From positions 1-33,025 of the forward strand of contig AUXH01000166.1 in NCBI GenBank assembly GCA_000482145.1: DNA of 33,025 nucleotides, given 5' to 3'. Made by a program: the position numbers and the translations under genes. This document shows, piece after piece, positions 1 to 8,166 of the stretch; the stretch's first letter is position 1, and each line of letters starts with the position of its first letter. The stretch comes from Strigomonas culicis. Taxonomy: Eukaryota > Euglenozoa > Kinetoplastea > Trypanosomatida > Trypanosomatidae. Under the pieces are notes generated by a model. The model made no database searches and was not told where the DNA came from. It saw only the letters and a program-made list of their open reading frames with translations.

Positions 1-46
<46 letters not shown>
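1..46. repeat. (TA)23 dinucleotide microsatellite
   Basis: The window opens inside a perfect TA repeat of at least 23 units, continuing as an imperfect gatatac stretch. It lies in the intergenic spacer upstream of the first gene. The true length is unknown because the window edge cuts it. Confidence 0.95.
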
Positions 47-48
<2 letters not shown>

Positions 49-52
49 TATA

Positions 53-67
53 CTTTTTTTTTTCAAG
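53..67 (+). promoter_or_regulatory. Probable trans-splice acceptor of the first gene
   Basis: A T run followed by the first AG at 66-67 matches the kinetoplastid pyrimidine-tract plus AG acceptor. It would leave a 5' UTR of about 40 nt before the ATG at 108, with no intervening ATG. The assignment is by pattern only. Confidence 0.6.
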
Positions 68-107
68 TGGTATTGCGCTCGTAGCAAAACGATCCACACT
101 AGAAGTG

Positions 108-3100
108 ATGTTGCATCACCCTGCCAAAACAAAGACGGCGAAGCACGCCGATCCGTCCGCGGCCCACGGCGCGGCCACCCCCGCGCCGCGGAAGTCGACC
201 CCACACACCACAGGTGCAACAGAGAAGAAAAAAACGGTGAAGAAGCTGACCGTCGCGGCGCTTGCGCCGACGCCGTCGAACTCGGTCGGGGCTAGTGCGA
301 CGGTGAGTCCTCCAGCAAAAAAAAAGACCACCGTCGCCAAGAAGGCCGCCAAGGCCCCGGTGCTCTTCACCGCCAGCCCCACCCCCACCCCCACCCTGTC
401 GCGAAACGCGGAAGCGGCCGTGACCCCGCCGCCGCTCGCGCCGCGCACGCCCGCCGCCGTGCTGGAGGTGCGCGACGTGAAGCCGACCCCGCGCAACTCC
501 GCGCTGCTCTCCGTCGGCTCCATCAGCGGCGCCGTGTCGTCCGTGACGAACGGGGAGCGGTACGAGCCGGTCGCGGGCCGCGTCAGCTTCTCCTTCCAGG
601 GGCAGTACGACTGCATCGCGGTGGCGCGGGAGTCGGCCGCGCTGTGGGCGGCGAACCGCGCGACCGGCTCGCTCGACCTGTACAGCTGCATCACGGGGCA
701 GCTGACCGTCTCGCTGCCGCCGCTGGGCGCCGACGTGACGGATTACAACAGCCGCGCGGCCTCCCTCTCGCGCGAGGGCTCCTTCGCGAGTAGCAGCGTG
801 CTGCCCACCGCGCTGCACGCGACGGAGACGCACATGTGGGTCGGGTACAGCGACGGCACGGTCGCCGTCTTCGACCATCTGGTGAACCAGTTTCTGACGA
901 AGGGGCAGTTCCACGAGGAAACCGTTGTGGCGCTCGTCGCACTCAAGGACGGCACGGTGGTCTCCGCGTCGGAGGACGGCATGCTCGTGCACTGGGACAC
1001 GGAGCGCAAGAACTTTGAGGCGATCAAGTGCGTGGCGGGCACGGAGGGCGGCAGCAGCCACAGCCTGTCCGCCGGCGCGGGTCGCCTGACCTGCCTGGCG
1101 CGCGGCAACACCGCGAACGTGGTGCTCTGCGGCCTCGACTCGGGCTGCATCGTGGGCGTCGACATCCGCAGCGGGCAGCGCACGAACCAGCTGCGGGGCC
1201 ACATGAAGCGCGTGAACGATCTCGCGGTCATTGGCGACTACGTCTTCTCGTGCGCCGAGGACTGCGTCGTCGCGGTGTGGCGCAACCGACTGAAGGAGGA
1301 GCTGCTGGGCGGGGTGTGCAGCGCGGCCGGCGGGTGCAAGTTGCTGAAGCGCATCACCGTCCACCCGTGCGTGCGCTCGCTGCTCGCGGACGAGCTCACG
1401 AAGAGCCTCTTCGTGGCCTACGCGGACGGCCTCATTGAGCGTTGGAGCGCCAACGCGGATGACAACTTCGGCGTCGAGGAGGTGATCCAGGAGGGCATGG
1501 CCGCGTGCCGCCAGGGCAGCGGCGGCGCCGTCACGCACCGCGTCCGCGCCCTGCACGCGCTCAACGCGGTGGAGGCCTTCCAGGTGCTGTCGCTGTCTAG
1601 CAACGGCACGAACAACGTGTGGTACGGCCACTACAACATCCTCGAGGACAAGATGTCGCGCTCCATCGTGGCGCTGAATCAGATTGTGGCGAAGGACACG
1701 GAGGACACCGCCGCGTGGCGCGAGCGGCTGGGGCTGCTGAAGGAGAAGGAGATGGAGCGCCGACAGAAGTACGTGATCATCCTCGAGCAGCTGAACGAGC
1801 AGCGCATCCTCCTCAAGTTCTACGAGCGCTGGAAGAAGCGCATCGCGTACCACGCGATCGGGTGCGACCTCGCGACCAGCGCCGCGCAGATGGCGGGCCG
1901 GAGCGAGTACCAGCTGGCGCGCCGCTACTTGACCAAGTGGGCGTCCTTCTACGATGTGCAGCAGAGGCGGTTCCGCCGCCACGTGCTGGCCAACGCGCTC
2001 GCCGAGGCGACGCACCGCGCGCGGCTGACGGCGCTCTTCGCGCGTTGGCAGGTGTCTATTGTGCGGCGCAAGGCGCGCCGCGTCACGACCGAGTGCGTGC
2101 AGATCATGGAGAAGGCGTCGGGCCTGCAGCTCCTCTCCACCTACTTCCTCAACTGGCGCCAGTGCTGCGGCCGCGGCGGGCCCAAGCGGCTCGCCCTCGC
2201 GACGCGCGCCGCGCCGCTGCTCACACAGAAGGCCCGCCAGCAGACGCTGCGGCGCGCCTTTGTGAACTGGATGGCGACGGCCGCCGCGTCGGGCCCCGCC
2301 GCTGCCGGGGCGCGCGGCGGCGGCGGGCGGGGCACCGCGGTGAAGCCGGCGCTCACCGCGCTGGAGAAGTACACGCAGCTCTATGCCAACATCCTGCGGG
2401 ACCAGCAGCTGCGCGGCTACATGGAGCGGTGGCAGCGGTGGGTGGCGCAGCGGCACCGGCTGCGCTCCCTCGGCTCTGTGGCCGCGCTGCGCGAGCGGCA
2501 GGTGCAGTACGGCACGATGCACCGCTACTTCTCGAAGCTCGTCCAGCTTGTCCTGAGCCGCCGCCTGCACAGGTCGACCGCGGCGCTCGCCACGGTGGAG
2601 ACCGCACTTCACGCGGCGGAGACGAAGCACGCGGACGTCTTCGAGAAGCTGCAGCTGCAGAAGCAGCTCGGTGTGCTGCGGGAGCGGCAGGAGAACGAGG
2701 CGCAGGAGCTCTGCGTCGAGAAGGAGCGCATCGCCGCGCTCGAGGCGAAGCTGCTGCGGATGCGCGGCGCGCCGGACGGCGGCCGCCGGCCGGTGATGAG
2801 CACGGACCCCAACGCCTGCGTGTCGCCCATCGCGGACGAGGGCAGCGGCGTCTTCAGCATGGGCGGCTCCATGTCTGCGAACGCGGCGTGGCTGTGCCAC
2901 CTGGTGGACGAGCAGCGGCTGTCGCCCAGCGTGCTGGCGCAGATGAGTCTGGACGAGGCCACGCAGCACGTCTTTGCGCAGCTGAAGGGCAACGTGCTGA
3001 ACATGTACACCGACATGGGGCTCTTCCGCCAGGTCTACGACCGGCGCAAGGGCGGCGCCTCCGCGGCGAGCATCTTTCTCGAGGCCTTTAGCGAGGTCAA

Positions 3101-3401
3101 GCGGCTCATCGTGTCGACGCTGAAGCCGAGCAGTGTGGGTGGCCGGGCGGGCACCGGCAGGGCGGTGCAGTGGCCGCTGTGCATGGAGGCGCTCGACCAG
3201 ATCCCGATCCACCACGTCGCCACGGTGCTGAATGCGATCAAGGTGCTCATTGTGTCCTTCGACCTGATTCGCGCGGAGGATATGGAGCACGTCGTGTCCA
3301 CCTGCGAGGAAATCGTCTCCAACGCGGATTGGATTTTCCTCATCGCACGGGCGTGCTACATGCTGCGGAAGCCCACCCTCCCTGTGAATAATCGGGCCTA
3401 A
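108..3401 (+). CDS. WD40-repeat protein with Sfi1-like centrin-binding repeats
   Basis: The protein is 1097 aa. Residues 1-110 are Ala/Pro/Lys/Thr-rich and probably disordered. Residues about 150-510 form a WD40-type beta-propeller, with blades such as ETHMWVGYSDGTVAVFDHL and DGTVVSASEDGMLVHWD. Residues about 565-810 carry seven spaced units of the form L-x(2-3)-(F/Y)-x2-W, for example LLKFYERWKKR, LTALFARWQV, LLSTYFLNWRQ and LRRAFVNWMA. Their spacing is roughly 35-53 residues, the layout of Sfi1 repeats that bind centrin along a long helix. A short coiled coil (about 835-885) and a helical C-terminal domain (about 920-1090) follow. The ATG at 108 is chosen; a GTG three bases upstream is not used in eukaryotes. 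I infer a basal body or bilobe/centrin scaffold. The WD40 call is firm and the Sfi1 call is motif-based. Confidence 0.85.
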   Translation: MLHHPAKTKTAKHADPSAAHGAATPAPRKSTPHTTGATEKKKTVKKLTVAALAPTPSNSVGASATVSPPAKKKTTVAKKAAKAPVLFTASPTPTPTLSRNAEAAVTPPPLAPRTPAAVLEVRDVKPTPRNSALLSVGSISGAVSSVTNGERYEPVAGRVSFSFQGQYDCIAVARESAALWAANRATGSLDLYSCITGQLTVSLPPLGADVTDYNSRAASLSREGSFASSSVLPTALHATETHMWVGYSDGTVAVFDHLVNQFLTKGQFHEETVVALVALKDGTVVSASEDGMLVHWDTERKNFEAIKCVAGTEGGSSHSLSAGAGRLTCLARGNTANVVLCGLDSGCIVGVDIRSGQRTNQLRGHMKRVNDLAVIGDYVFSCAEDCVVAVWRNRLKEELLGGVCSAAGGCKLLKRITVHPCVRSLLADELTKSLFVAYADGLIERWSANADDNFGVEEVIQEGMAACRQGSGGAVTHRVRALHALNAVEAFQVLSLSSNGTNNVWYGHYNILEDKMSRSIVALNQIVAKDTEDTAAWRERLGLLKEKEMERRQKYVIILEQLNEQRILLKFYERWKKRIAYHAIGCDLATSAAQMAGRSEYQLARRYLTKWASFYDVQQRRFRRHVLANALAEATHRARLTALFARWQVSIVRRKARRVTTECVQIMEKASGLQLLSTYFLNWRQCCGRGGPKRLALATRAAPLLTQKARQQTLRRAFVNWMATAAASGPAAAGARGGGGRGTAVKPALTALEKYTQLYANILRDQQLRGYMERWQRWVAQRHRLRSLGSVAALRERQVQYGTMHRYFSKLVQLVLSRRLHRSTAALATVETALHAAETKHADVFEKLQLQKQLGVLRERQENEAQELCVEKERIAALEAKLLRMRGAPDGGRRPVMSTDPNACVSPIADEGSGVFSMGGSMSANAAWLCHLVDEQRLSPSVLAQMSLDEATQHVFAQLKGNVLNMYTDMGLFRQVYDRRKGGASAASIFLEAFSEVKRLIVSTLKPSSVGGRAGTGRAVQWPLCMEALDQIPIHHVATVLNAIKVLIVSFDLIRAEDMEHVVSTCEEIVSNADWIFLIARACYMLRKPTLPVNNRA

Positions 3402-3790
3402 GGTAGTCATTTTTTTTCTTGTATTTTTTTTTTTTGGCTAATCCCTGGTTATCATTCTCCCATTGGTTATTAACATTGCTTTGACGAGTATCATGCGGTG
3501 CATGAAATAGAGTGCGTGTATGGGCGTGAGAGGGGGATAGAAGAACGAGTGACGTGACAGATTTAGAGGTGCATATTCCCCATATGAAAACAGCAACAAC
3601 AACAGCTTCCCGTTCTGGAATGCTTTTCCATTTGTCACTCCGTACAACGTGGGTGTTGCTTTTTCCTTTTGTTCCCCCTTTTTAAGTGCCTTTGTAACCA
3701 TTCTTCCTCTCTCCCTTTATTCCCTCTTTTTCCAGCTGCTCGTTGTTTTAGGAAGGGCCATAACGTGCACCGCTGCGCATCGACTCCGTC
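3402..3790. other. Intergenic spacer with 3' UTR and splice signal
   Basis: This AT-rich spacer between the WD40 gene and the small membrane protein contains T runs just after the stop codon. Toward its right end it has a pyrimidine-rich block (about 3701-3733) ending in AG at 3734-3735, the likely acceptor for the next gene. No credible coding sequence is seen on either strand. Confidence 0.7.
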
Positions 3791-4204
3791 ATGCAGCATT
3801 TTCTTCTCGTCTCGCTTCTGGTGCCGTTGGCCTGCTACTGCTGTGCTCTCTGCACGGTGGGGCTTTTGGATGCGGACGTCTGGCTGCAGCTCGGCGCCTT
3901 CGGATGGCTCAGCAGCGGGTTCCTGTGCTACGTACGCGAGCAGTACGTGGCGCGGCTGTACTTGCGGGAGCGGCGCGCGCGCGGCCAGTGGCGCACGGAG
4001 CGGCTCATGGGCCGCGGCCCGCCCTCGGCGCTGGCGGCAGAGAAGAAGCACGGCGCCAACAGGGAGGCTGTGCGAGACGGGCGGACGGTCTCGCGGCTGA
4101 GTCCTGTCGGGCCTGCGTTGCTCTGCCTCCTGTATATCTATGTGGCGGTTGTGCACGTCACACTCTTTGTGCTGAAAATCATCTGGGAGACGCAAAGTGA
4201 GTAG
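3791..4204 (+). CDS. Small membrane protein with RAMP4/SERP1-like C-terminal part
   Basis: The protein is 137 aa with three hydrophobic stretches: about residues 1-24, 31-49 and 106-130. The last 65 residues, starting at an internal Met (residue 73, base 4007), resemble the ER translocon-associated RAMP4/SERP1 family: a basic EKKHGANRE segment, then SPVGPALL leading into one C-terminal membrane helix and a short tail. RAMP4 proteins are about 65 aa single-span tail-anchored proteins, so the N-terminal 72 residues with two extra hydrophobic segments would be an extension or fusion. The ATG at 3791 is the first after the acceptor AG at 3734-3735. An alternative is that translation starts at 4007 and gives a RAMP4-sized protein. 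The RAMP4 link rests on pattern memory; otherwise this is a hypothetical membrane protein. Confidence 0.65.
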   Translation: MQHFLLVSLLVPLACYCCALCTVGLLDADVWLQLGAFGWLSSGFLCYVREQYVARLYLRERRARGQWRTERLMGRGPPSALAAEKKHGANREAVRDGRTVSRLSPVGPALLCLLYIYVAVVHVTLFVLKIIWETQSE

Positions 4205-4404
4205 CTGTGCCGCTTTACCGTCCTGTTCACTACCACACGTAGCAGTCCCTCCCCCCCCTCTCTATTGTGATCCGTCCGACGAAACACTTCTAGACGTTCG
4301 GTCCGTATCAATGGAGCTGTGTGTTTTTCATCCGCACAACTGTTGTTGTTCTTCGTCCCGCGTCTCCCTTCTCACCCCCTTCTAGACTGTACCCAAGGCC
4401 CCCC

Positions 4405-5736
4405 ATGCCTCGTATACGAACCGCGTGGATCAAGCGCCAGTCGAACCGGGAGCTGGACACGTACCTGCGCCACCGGGCGTGGCACTGGACCGTCACGCGC
4501 AACTACGCCCTCGCGGCGGACTACGCGATTCGGCTGCTGAACCGGCACCCGCGTGACCCGCTCGGGCTGCTGCTCGGCGAGGTCGCCGCGCGCTACTCGG
4601 GGCAGGACGTGTTCCGCGACAAGTGTCTGGCGGCGCAGCAGCGGCTGTGCTTCATCAAGGGCGTGGAGAGCCCGCTGGCGCTGCTGCGCGAGGACGCCGC
4701 GCCGGCCCCGGCCGACGTGCGCGCGCAGCTCGACGCGCTCGCCGCCGAGGACGCCGACGCGCACGGCCGCAATGCCGTGACGTCGGGGTGGGAGGACGAG
4801 AAGCTGACCGTGCGGGAGTCGGAGCCGCTGAGCGCCGCCAGCACGGCCGTGCGCCGCGGCGCGCTGCGGGTGCAGCCGGTGCCGCTGGTCGAGGTGCTGG
4901 AGCCGACGCACACCGCCTACGGCCGCGGCCTCTACGCGGCGCAGCGCATCGCGCCGCACACGCCGCTGCTGGCGGACGACCCCATCCTTGTGCAGCGCAT
5001 TGACGACGCGCACTGCGCGCACTGCCTCGCCGGGCTGCGCGGCGGCGGCCCGGCGGCGGCGGTGGCCTGCCCCCACTGCCAGCGCGAGACGTACTGCAGC
5101 AAGGAGTGCCAGGAGGCCGCGTGGGCACAGTACCACGCCTGCTGCTGCCCGTCCCACAACGAGCTCTTCACGCAGTGGAGCGACGGCATGCAGGCGACGC
5201 TGCGCGCGAAGGGCGCGGCGGACGCGGAGGGGGCCGAGGCGCGGGCCGCGCTCACCTGCCTCGCGGTCGCGAAGGTGTGCGCGATGGCGACGATGCGGCA
5301 GCTGCACCCACTCGCCCTCCCAGGCATCGCCGGGCTGCGCGGCATCGCGGAGTACGAGCCGACCACCGCGCTCGCGGAGGTCGGCGCGCTCGCCGTGACG
5401 CTCGCGACCGCGCTGCGCCAGACGCACCTCTACATGGAGGAGATCCTCTCACTCTTCGCGATTGTGCAGACGAATGAGTTTCTCATGACGGGCGGCGAGG
5501 CGGTGTACCACACGCTGAGCTTTCTCAACCACAGCTGTGAGCCGAACTGCACCATCGTCGGGACTGGCGCGCGCGGCCGGCAGCTCATCGCGACCCGCGA
5601 CATCCGCGACGGGGAGCAGCTCTTCATCAACTACAACGCCAACCTCACCACCACGCTGACGTACGCGCAGCGGAGGGACTTGTGTGCGCAGCGGAACTTT
5701 CAGTGCTTTTGTCCAAAGTGTATGCGCCAGGAATAA
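4405..5736 (+). CDS. SET/MYND (SMYD-type) protein lysine methyltransferase
   Basis: The protein is 443 aa. The N-terminal 95 residues look helical and TPR-like (RNYALAADYAIRLLNRHP). The split SET domain starts near residue 165 (HTAYGRGLYAAQRI). A MYND zinc finger is inserted at about 200-255 with pattern C-x2-C, C-x2-C, YCS-x2-C, H-x3-C. The catalytic SET core follows, with FLNHSCEPNC at about 373-382 and GEQLFINYNAN near 402. A post-SET Cys cluster (CFCPKC) lies at the C-terminus. All hallmark SAM- and substrate-binding motifs are present, so the enzyme is predicted active on lysines of histone or other proteins; the substrate is unknown. Human SMYDs carry a C-terminal TPR region, which this protein lacks. 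The ATG at 4405 follows the tract and AG at 4366-4385. Confidence 0.9.
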   Translation: MPRIRTAWIKRQSNRELDTYLRHRAWHWTVTRNYALAADYAIRLLNRHPRDPLGLLLGEVAARYSGQDVFRDKCLAAQQRLCFIKGVESPLALLREDAAPAPADVRAQLDALAAEDADAHGRNAVTSGWEDEKLTVRESEPLSAASTAVRRGALRVQPVPLVEVLEPTHTAYGRGLYAAQRIAPHTPLLADDPILVQRIDDAHCAHCLAGLRGGGPAAAVACPHCQRETYCSKECQEAAWAQYHACCCPSHNELFTQWSDGMQATLRAKGAADAEGAEARAALTCLAVAKVCAMATMRQLHPLALPGIAGLRGIAEYEPTTALAEVGALAVTLATALRQTHLYMEEILSLFAIVQTNEFLMTGGEAVYHTLSFLNHSCEPNCTIVGTGARGRQLIATRDIRDGEQLFINYNANLTTTLTYAQRRDLCAQRNFQCFCPKCMRQE

Positions 5737-5913
5737 ACCCTTGCTGCGCTTCCTATATACTTCCACTTCTTGTTACATAATTTACCTTTCAGAATCACTA
5801 ACTTGTCACTGCATTTTTTTTTCCCTCCTGAAGTGTAAAGCGGGTAGAATCATTGCCTGTGCATGTATTTTGTTTAGCCACACGTGTTGTTCTTGTCGAT
5901 GTGTTGCACTTAG

Positions 5914-5960
5914 CCTGGTCTCCCTCCCCCCGTTCTATTCTGTCGTTTTGCTATGCTAGT
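5914..5960 (+). promoter_or_regulatory. Trans-splice acceptor that bears on the start of the next gene
   Basis: A pyrimidine-rich tract runs from about 5914 and the first AG after it is at 5959-5960, with another at 5967-5968. An in-frame ATG at 5953 lies before these AGs, so splicing here would remove it and leave the ATG at 5974 as the first start. Confidence 0.5.
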
Positions 5961-5973
5961 ATATTTAGGTATC

Positions 5974-7878
5974 ATGTGGAGGCGGACACACCGACTGCTC
6001 TGTGCACCCTCTACGCTGACGCAGCTGCTGGCTGGACTGTCGACGGAGGTCACAGCGCTGTGTGCGAGGCCCCCCGACCGGCAGCCGCCGCCGGAGGCTC
6101 TCGCGGATCTCTGGCAGCGCGTCCACGACGCAGCCGCTCACGCCTACGACTTGAAGGAAACGGACACGCTGTTTAGCATCGTGCAGCAGCTCTTCTGCCA
6201 CCGCGTGTACCCGACCGAGGCGGGGCTGTGGCCCACGCTGGGCGAGCGGCTGCTGACCTTCGCCGACGTGGAGCTGCGCGCCGTCCTGGCGTACCCCGGC
6301 AGGACGGATGCCGAGCTGCGCACACAGTCGCTCGTCGCGGGCCGGCGGCGGGCGCTGCCGGACGCGCCGCTGCCCGCTGCGGTGCTGCCGCAGCGGCAGC
6401 CGCCGCCCCCCTTCGCGGTGCCCGCGTCGCGCGAGACGCTCCTCATGACGGGCGGCGTCGTGCCGCTCAGCTCCCGCGCGCCGGCCGCGGACGGGAGCGC
6501 GCTCGCGCTCTTCCTCGACGGCGCCGCGCGCTTCGTGATGGCGGGTCGCGGGCAGACGCCGCCGGCCGTCGGGCTGGACGCGCCGTGGTTCGGCCGCTTC
6601 ACCGATATGCTGCTGCGTGTGCTCGTGGCGAACGAGCGCACGCTGCAGCTCGCGCGCGTCGGCGACGCGCTCGCCCACTTTTTGGGCCTCTTCGACCCCG
6701 ACATGGACCGCAGCCCCCCGTTTGAGGAGGCGTACTTCCACTTCCTCTCACAGCTGTGCGCCTGCGTCACGCACGAGGCGCTCGGGAGCCGGCTGGCCCT
6801 CACCGTGCTGCGCGCCGCGGCCACCGCCGGGGACGCGGACGGGTGGTCGGACGACGTGCTGCTGGCGCGCGACCGGCGCCACCTGCGGCTCGCGCGGCTC
6901 TGCGCGCTGCACACGGTGCAGCACCTGACGCCTGCGAACCGGCCGGCCGACCGCCACGTGGCCGCGCTGCTGCAGTACACCCTCGAGCGCGTCGACGCCG
7001 TCTTCCAGAACAACGCGAACCAGGGCAACCTGCTGCAGCTGGAGGAGAGCTACGAGGTGCAGGTGCGCACGGAGGTGACCGTGGCGCTGCTGCGCGCGCT
7101 GCGGCTCGAGGCGGACAGCCCCGACACGTTCCTGCGCGGCGCCACGGCGCTCGCCGACCGCTGCCCGTCCACCGTGCCCATCGAGTGCGAGCTCATCGCG
7201 GGGAAGGCGGACCTGCTGGAAGCGTTCGAGCTCGAGGCGGATGTGCGCCAGGTCGTCTACACGGACCTCGTGACGTCGCTGCGCAACTTGGTGAGCTACC
7301 GGCCCAAGACCGTCTCCAGCGCGGCGGGGAGCGGCTACAGCGACACGGACGACCCGGATGACATCGGCGTCACGCTCCTCGACGAGGAGACGCAGAAGAG
7401 CCTACAGGAGGCTCACCGCATTGTGTTGAATGCCCTCTGCGGCTCCCATAAAGAGCAGTGCGTGCAGGACGCGTACAACATTGTTGTGGTCCACAAGTAC
7501 CATGGTCTCGTGGTGACGAAGGAGATCATTCTGCCCCTCACAGACCTCCTCAGCCGTCGCGGGGACTGCCGCGTCTTTAATCTCGTTGACCTGTGCGTGC
7601 TGTACAGCAACAGCACGGTGGACATGGACATTATCACACACCTCTTCCGCTCCTGCGCGGTCGCCGGCGACGTGTATCGCGCCAAGACGCTGCTGCAGCT
7701 GTTGCAGGAGACGATCCCCGGCTTTCTCCTCAAGGCGTCGGCGGAGGTGAAGGATGCGCTTCGCACGCTGGGTATCCTCGAGGCCCAGCCGCTGCACTTG
7801 TTTGTGTCGGAGGAGGAGCAGCTGGTGCGCTCGGCCATGGGCATCGAGCTCACGCCACCCGCGCGCCTGAAGCGCTGA
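5974..7878 (+). CDS. Hypothetical protein, probable mitochondrial, with PPR-like helical repeats
   Basis: The protein is 634 aa from the ATG at 5974. A longer in-frame start at 5953 adds seven residues but lies upstream of the best splice-acceptor AG. The N-terminus (MWRRTHRLLCAPSTLTQLL) is basic and amphipathic, like a mitochondrial presequence. The body is almost entirely alpha-helical with Leu/Ala-rich pairs of helices. The last 150 residues (about 480-620) contain repeated segments reminiscent of pentatricopeptide-type units, for example DAYNIVVVHKYHGLVVTKEI and ITHLFRSCAVAGDVYRAKTL. A role in mitochondrial RNA metabolism or the mitoribosome would fit, but no diagnostic motif is visible. 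An acidic linker near residue 455 (DTDDPDD) separates two helical halves. Confidence 0.75.
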   Translation: MWRRTHRLLCAPSTLTQLLAGLSTEVTALCARPPDRQPPPEALADLWQRVHDAAAHAYDLKETDTLFSIVQQLFCHRVYPTEAGLWPTLGERLLTFADVELRAVLAYPGRTDAELRTQSLVAGRRRALPDAPLPAAVLPQRQPPPPFAVPASRETLLMTGGVVPLSSRAPAADGSALALFLDGAARFVMAGRGQTPPAVGLDAPWFGRFTDMLLRVLVANERTLQLARVGDALAHFLGLFDPDMDRSPPFEEAYFHFLSQLCACVTHEALGSRLALTVLRAAATAGDADGWSDDVLLARDRRHLRLARLCALHTVQHLTPANRPADRHVAALLQYTLERVDAVFQNNANQGNLLQLEESYEVQVRTEVTVALLRALRLEADSPDTFLRGATALADRCPSTVPIECELIAGKADLLEAFELEADVRQVVYTDLVTSLRNLVSYRPKTVSSAAGSGYSDTDDPDDIGVTLLDEETQKSLQEAHRIVLNALCGSHKEQCVQDAYNIVVVHKYHGLVVTKEIILPLTDLLSRRGDCRVFNLVDLCVLYSNSTVDMDIITHLFRSCAVAGDVYRAKTLLQLLQETIPGFLLKASAEVKDALRTLGILEAQPLHLFVSEEEQLVRSAMGIELTPPARLKR

Positions 7879-8166
7879 AGAAGCGAGAACGGTGTACCAC
7901 AGACAGCGATTGCCCTCGAAGAGAAAGCCCTACATGGCTCATCGTGCTGTTGTTCTTTATTATTGTATTAATACTAGTAAAAAAGAAGATACGAACGGAT
8001 ACCATCAATGCGTATTACGACTGCTATCAACTTGGTAGATAATTGTGCCTCTTTTTTCTTTCTTTCCTTTCAATTTATTTGAAATGTACGTATGCTATCC
8101 TCTTATCTTCTCTATTGACTGCTGCTAGTGTAGAATAAATAGACCTTTTTTTTTCACTTTAATACC

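Noticed and set aside
99..3410. Full-length open frame of about 1100 codons antisense to the WD40/Sfi1 gene
   Set aside because: Its composition (Arg/His/Ala/Leu-rich, no domains) is the typical shadow of GC-rich codon bias on the opposite strand. The + strand has clear domains and a splice signal.
4372..5427. Long minus-strand open frame under the SET/MYND gene
   Set aside because: Same antisense shadow effect; no motifs, Arg/Ala-rich.
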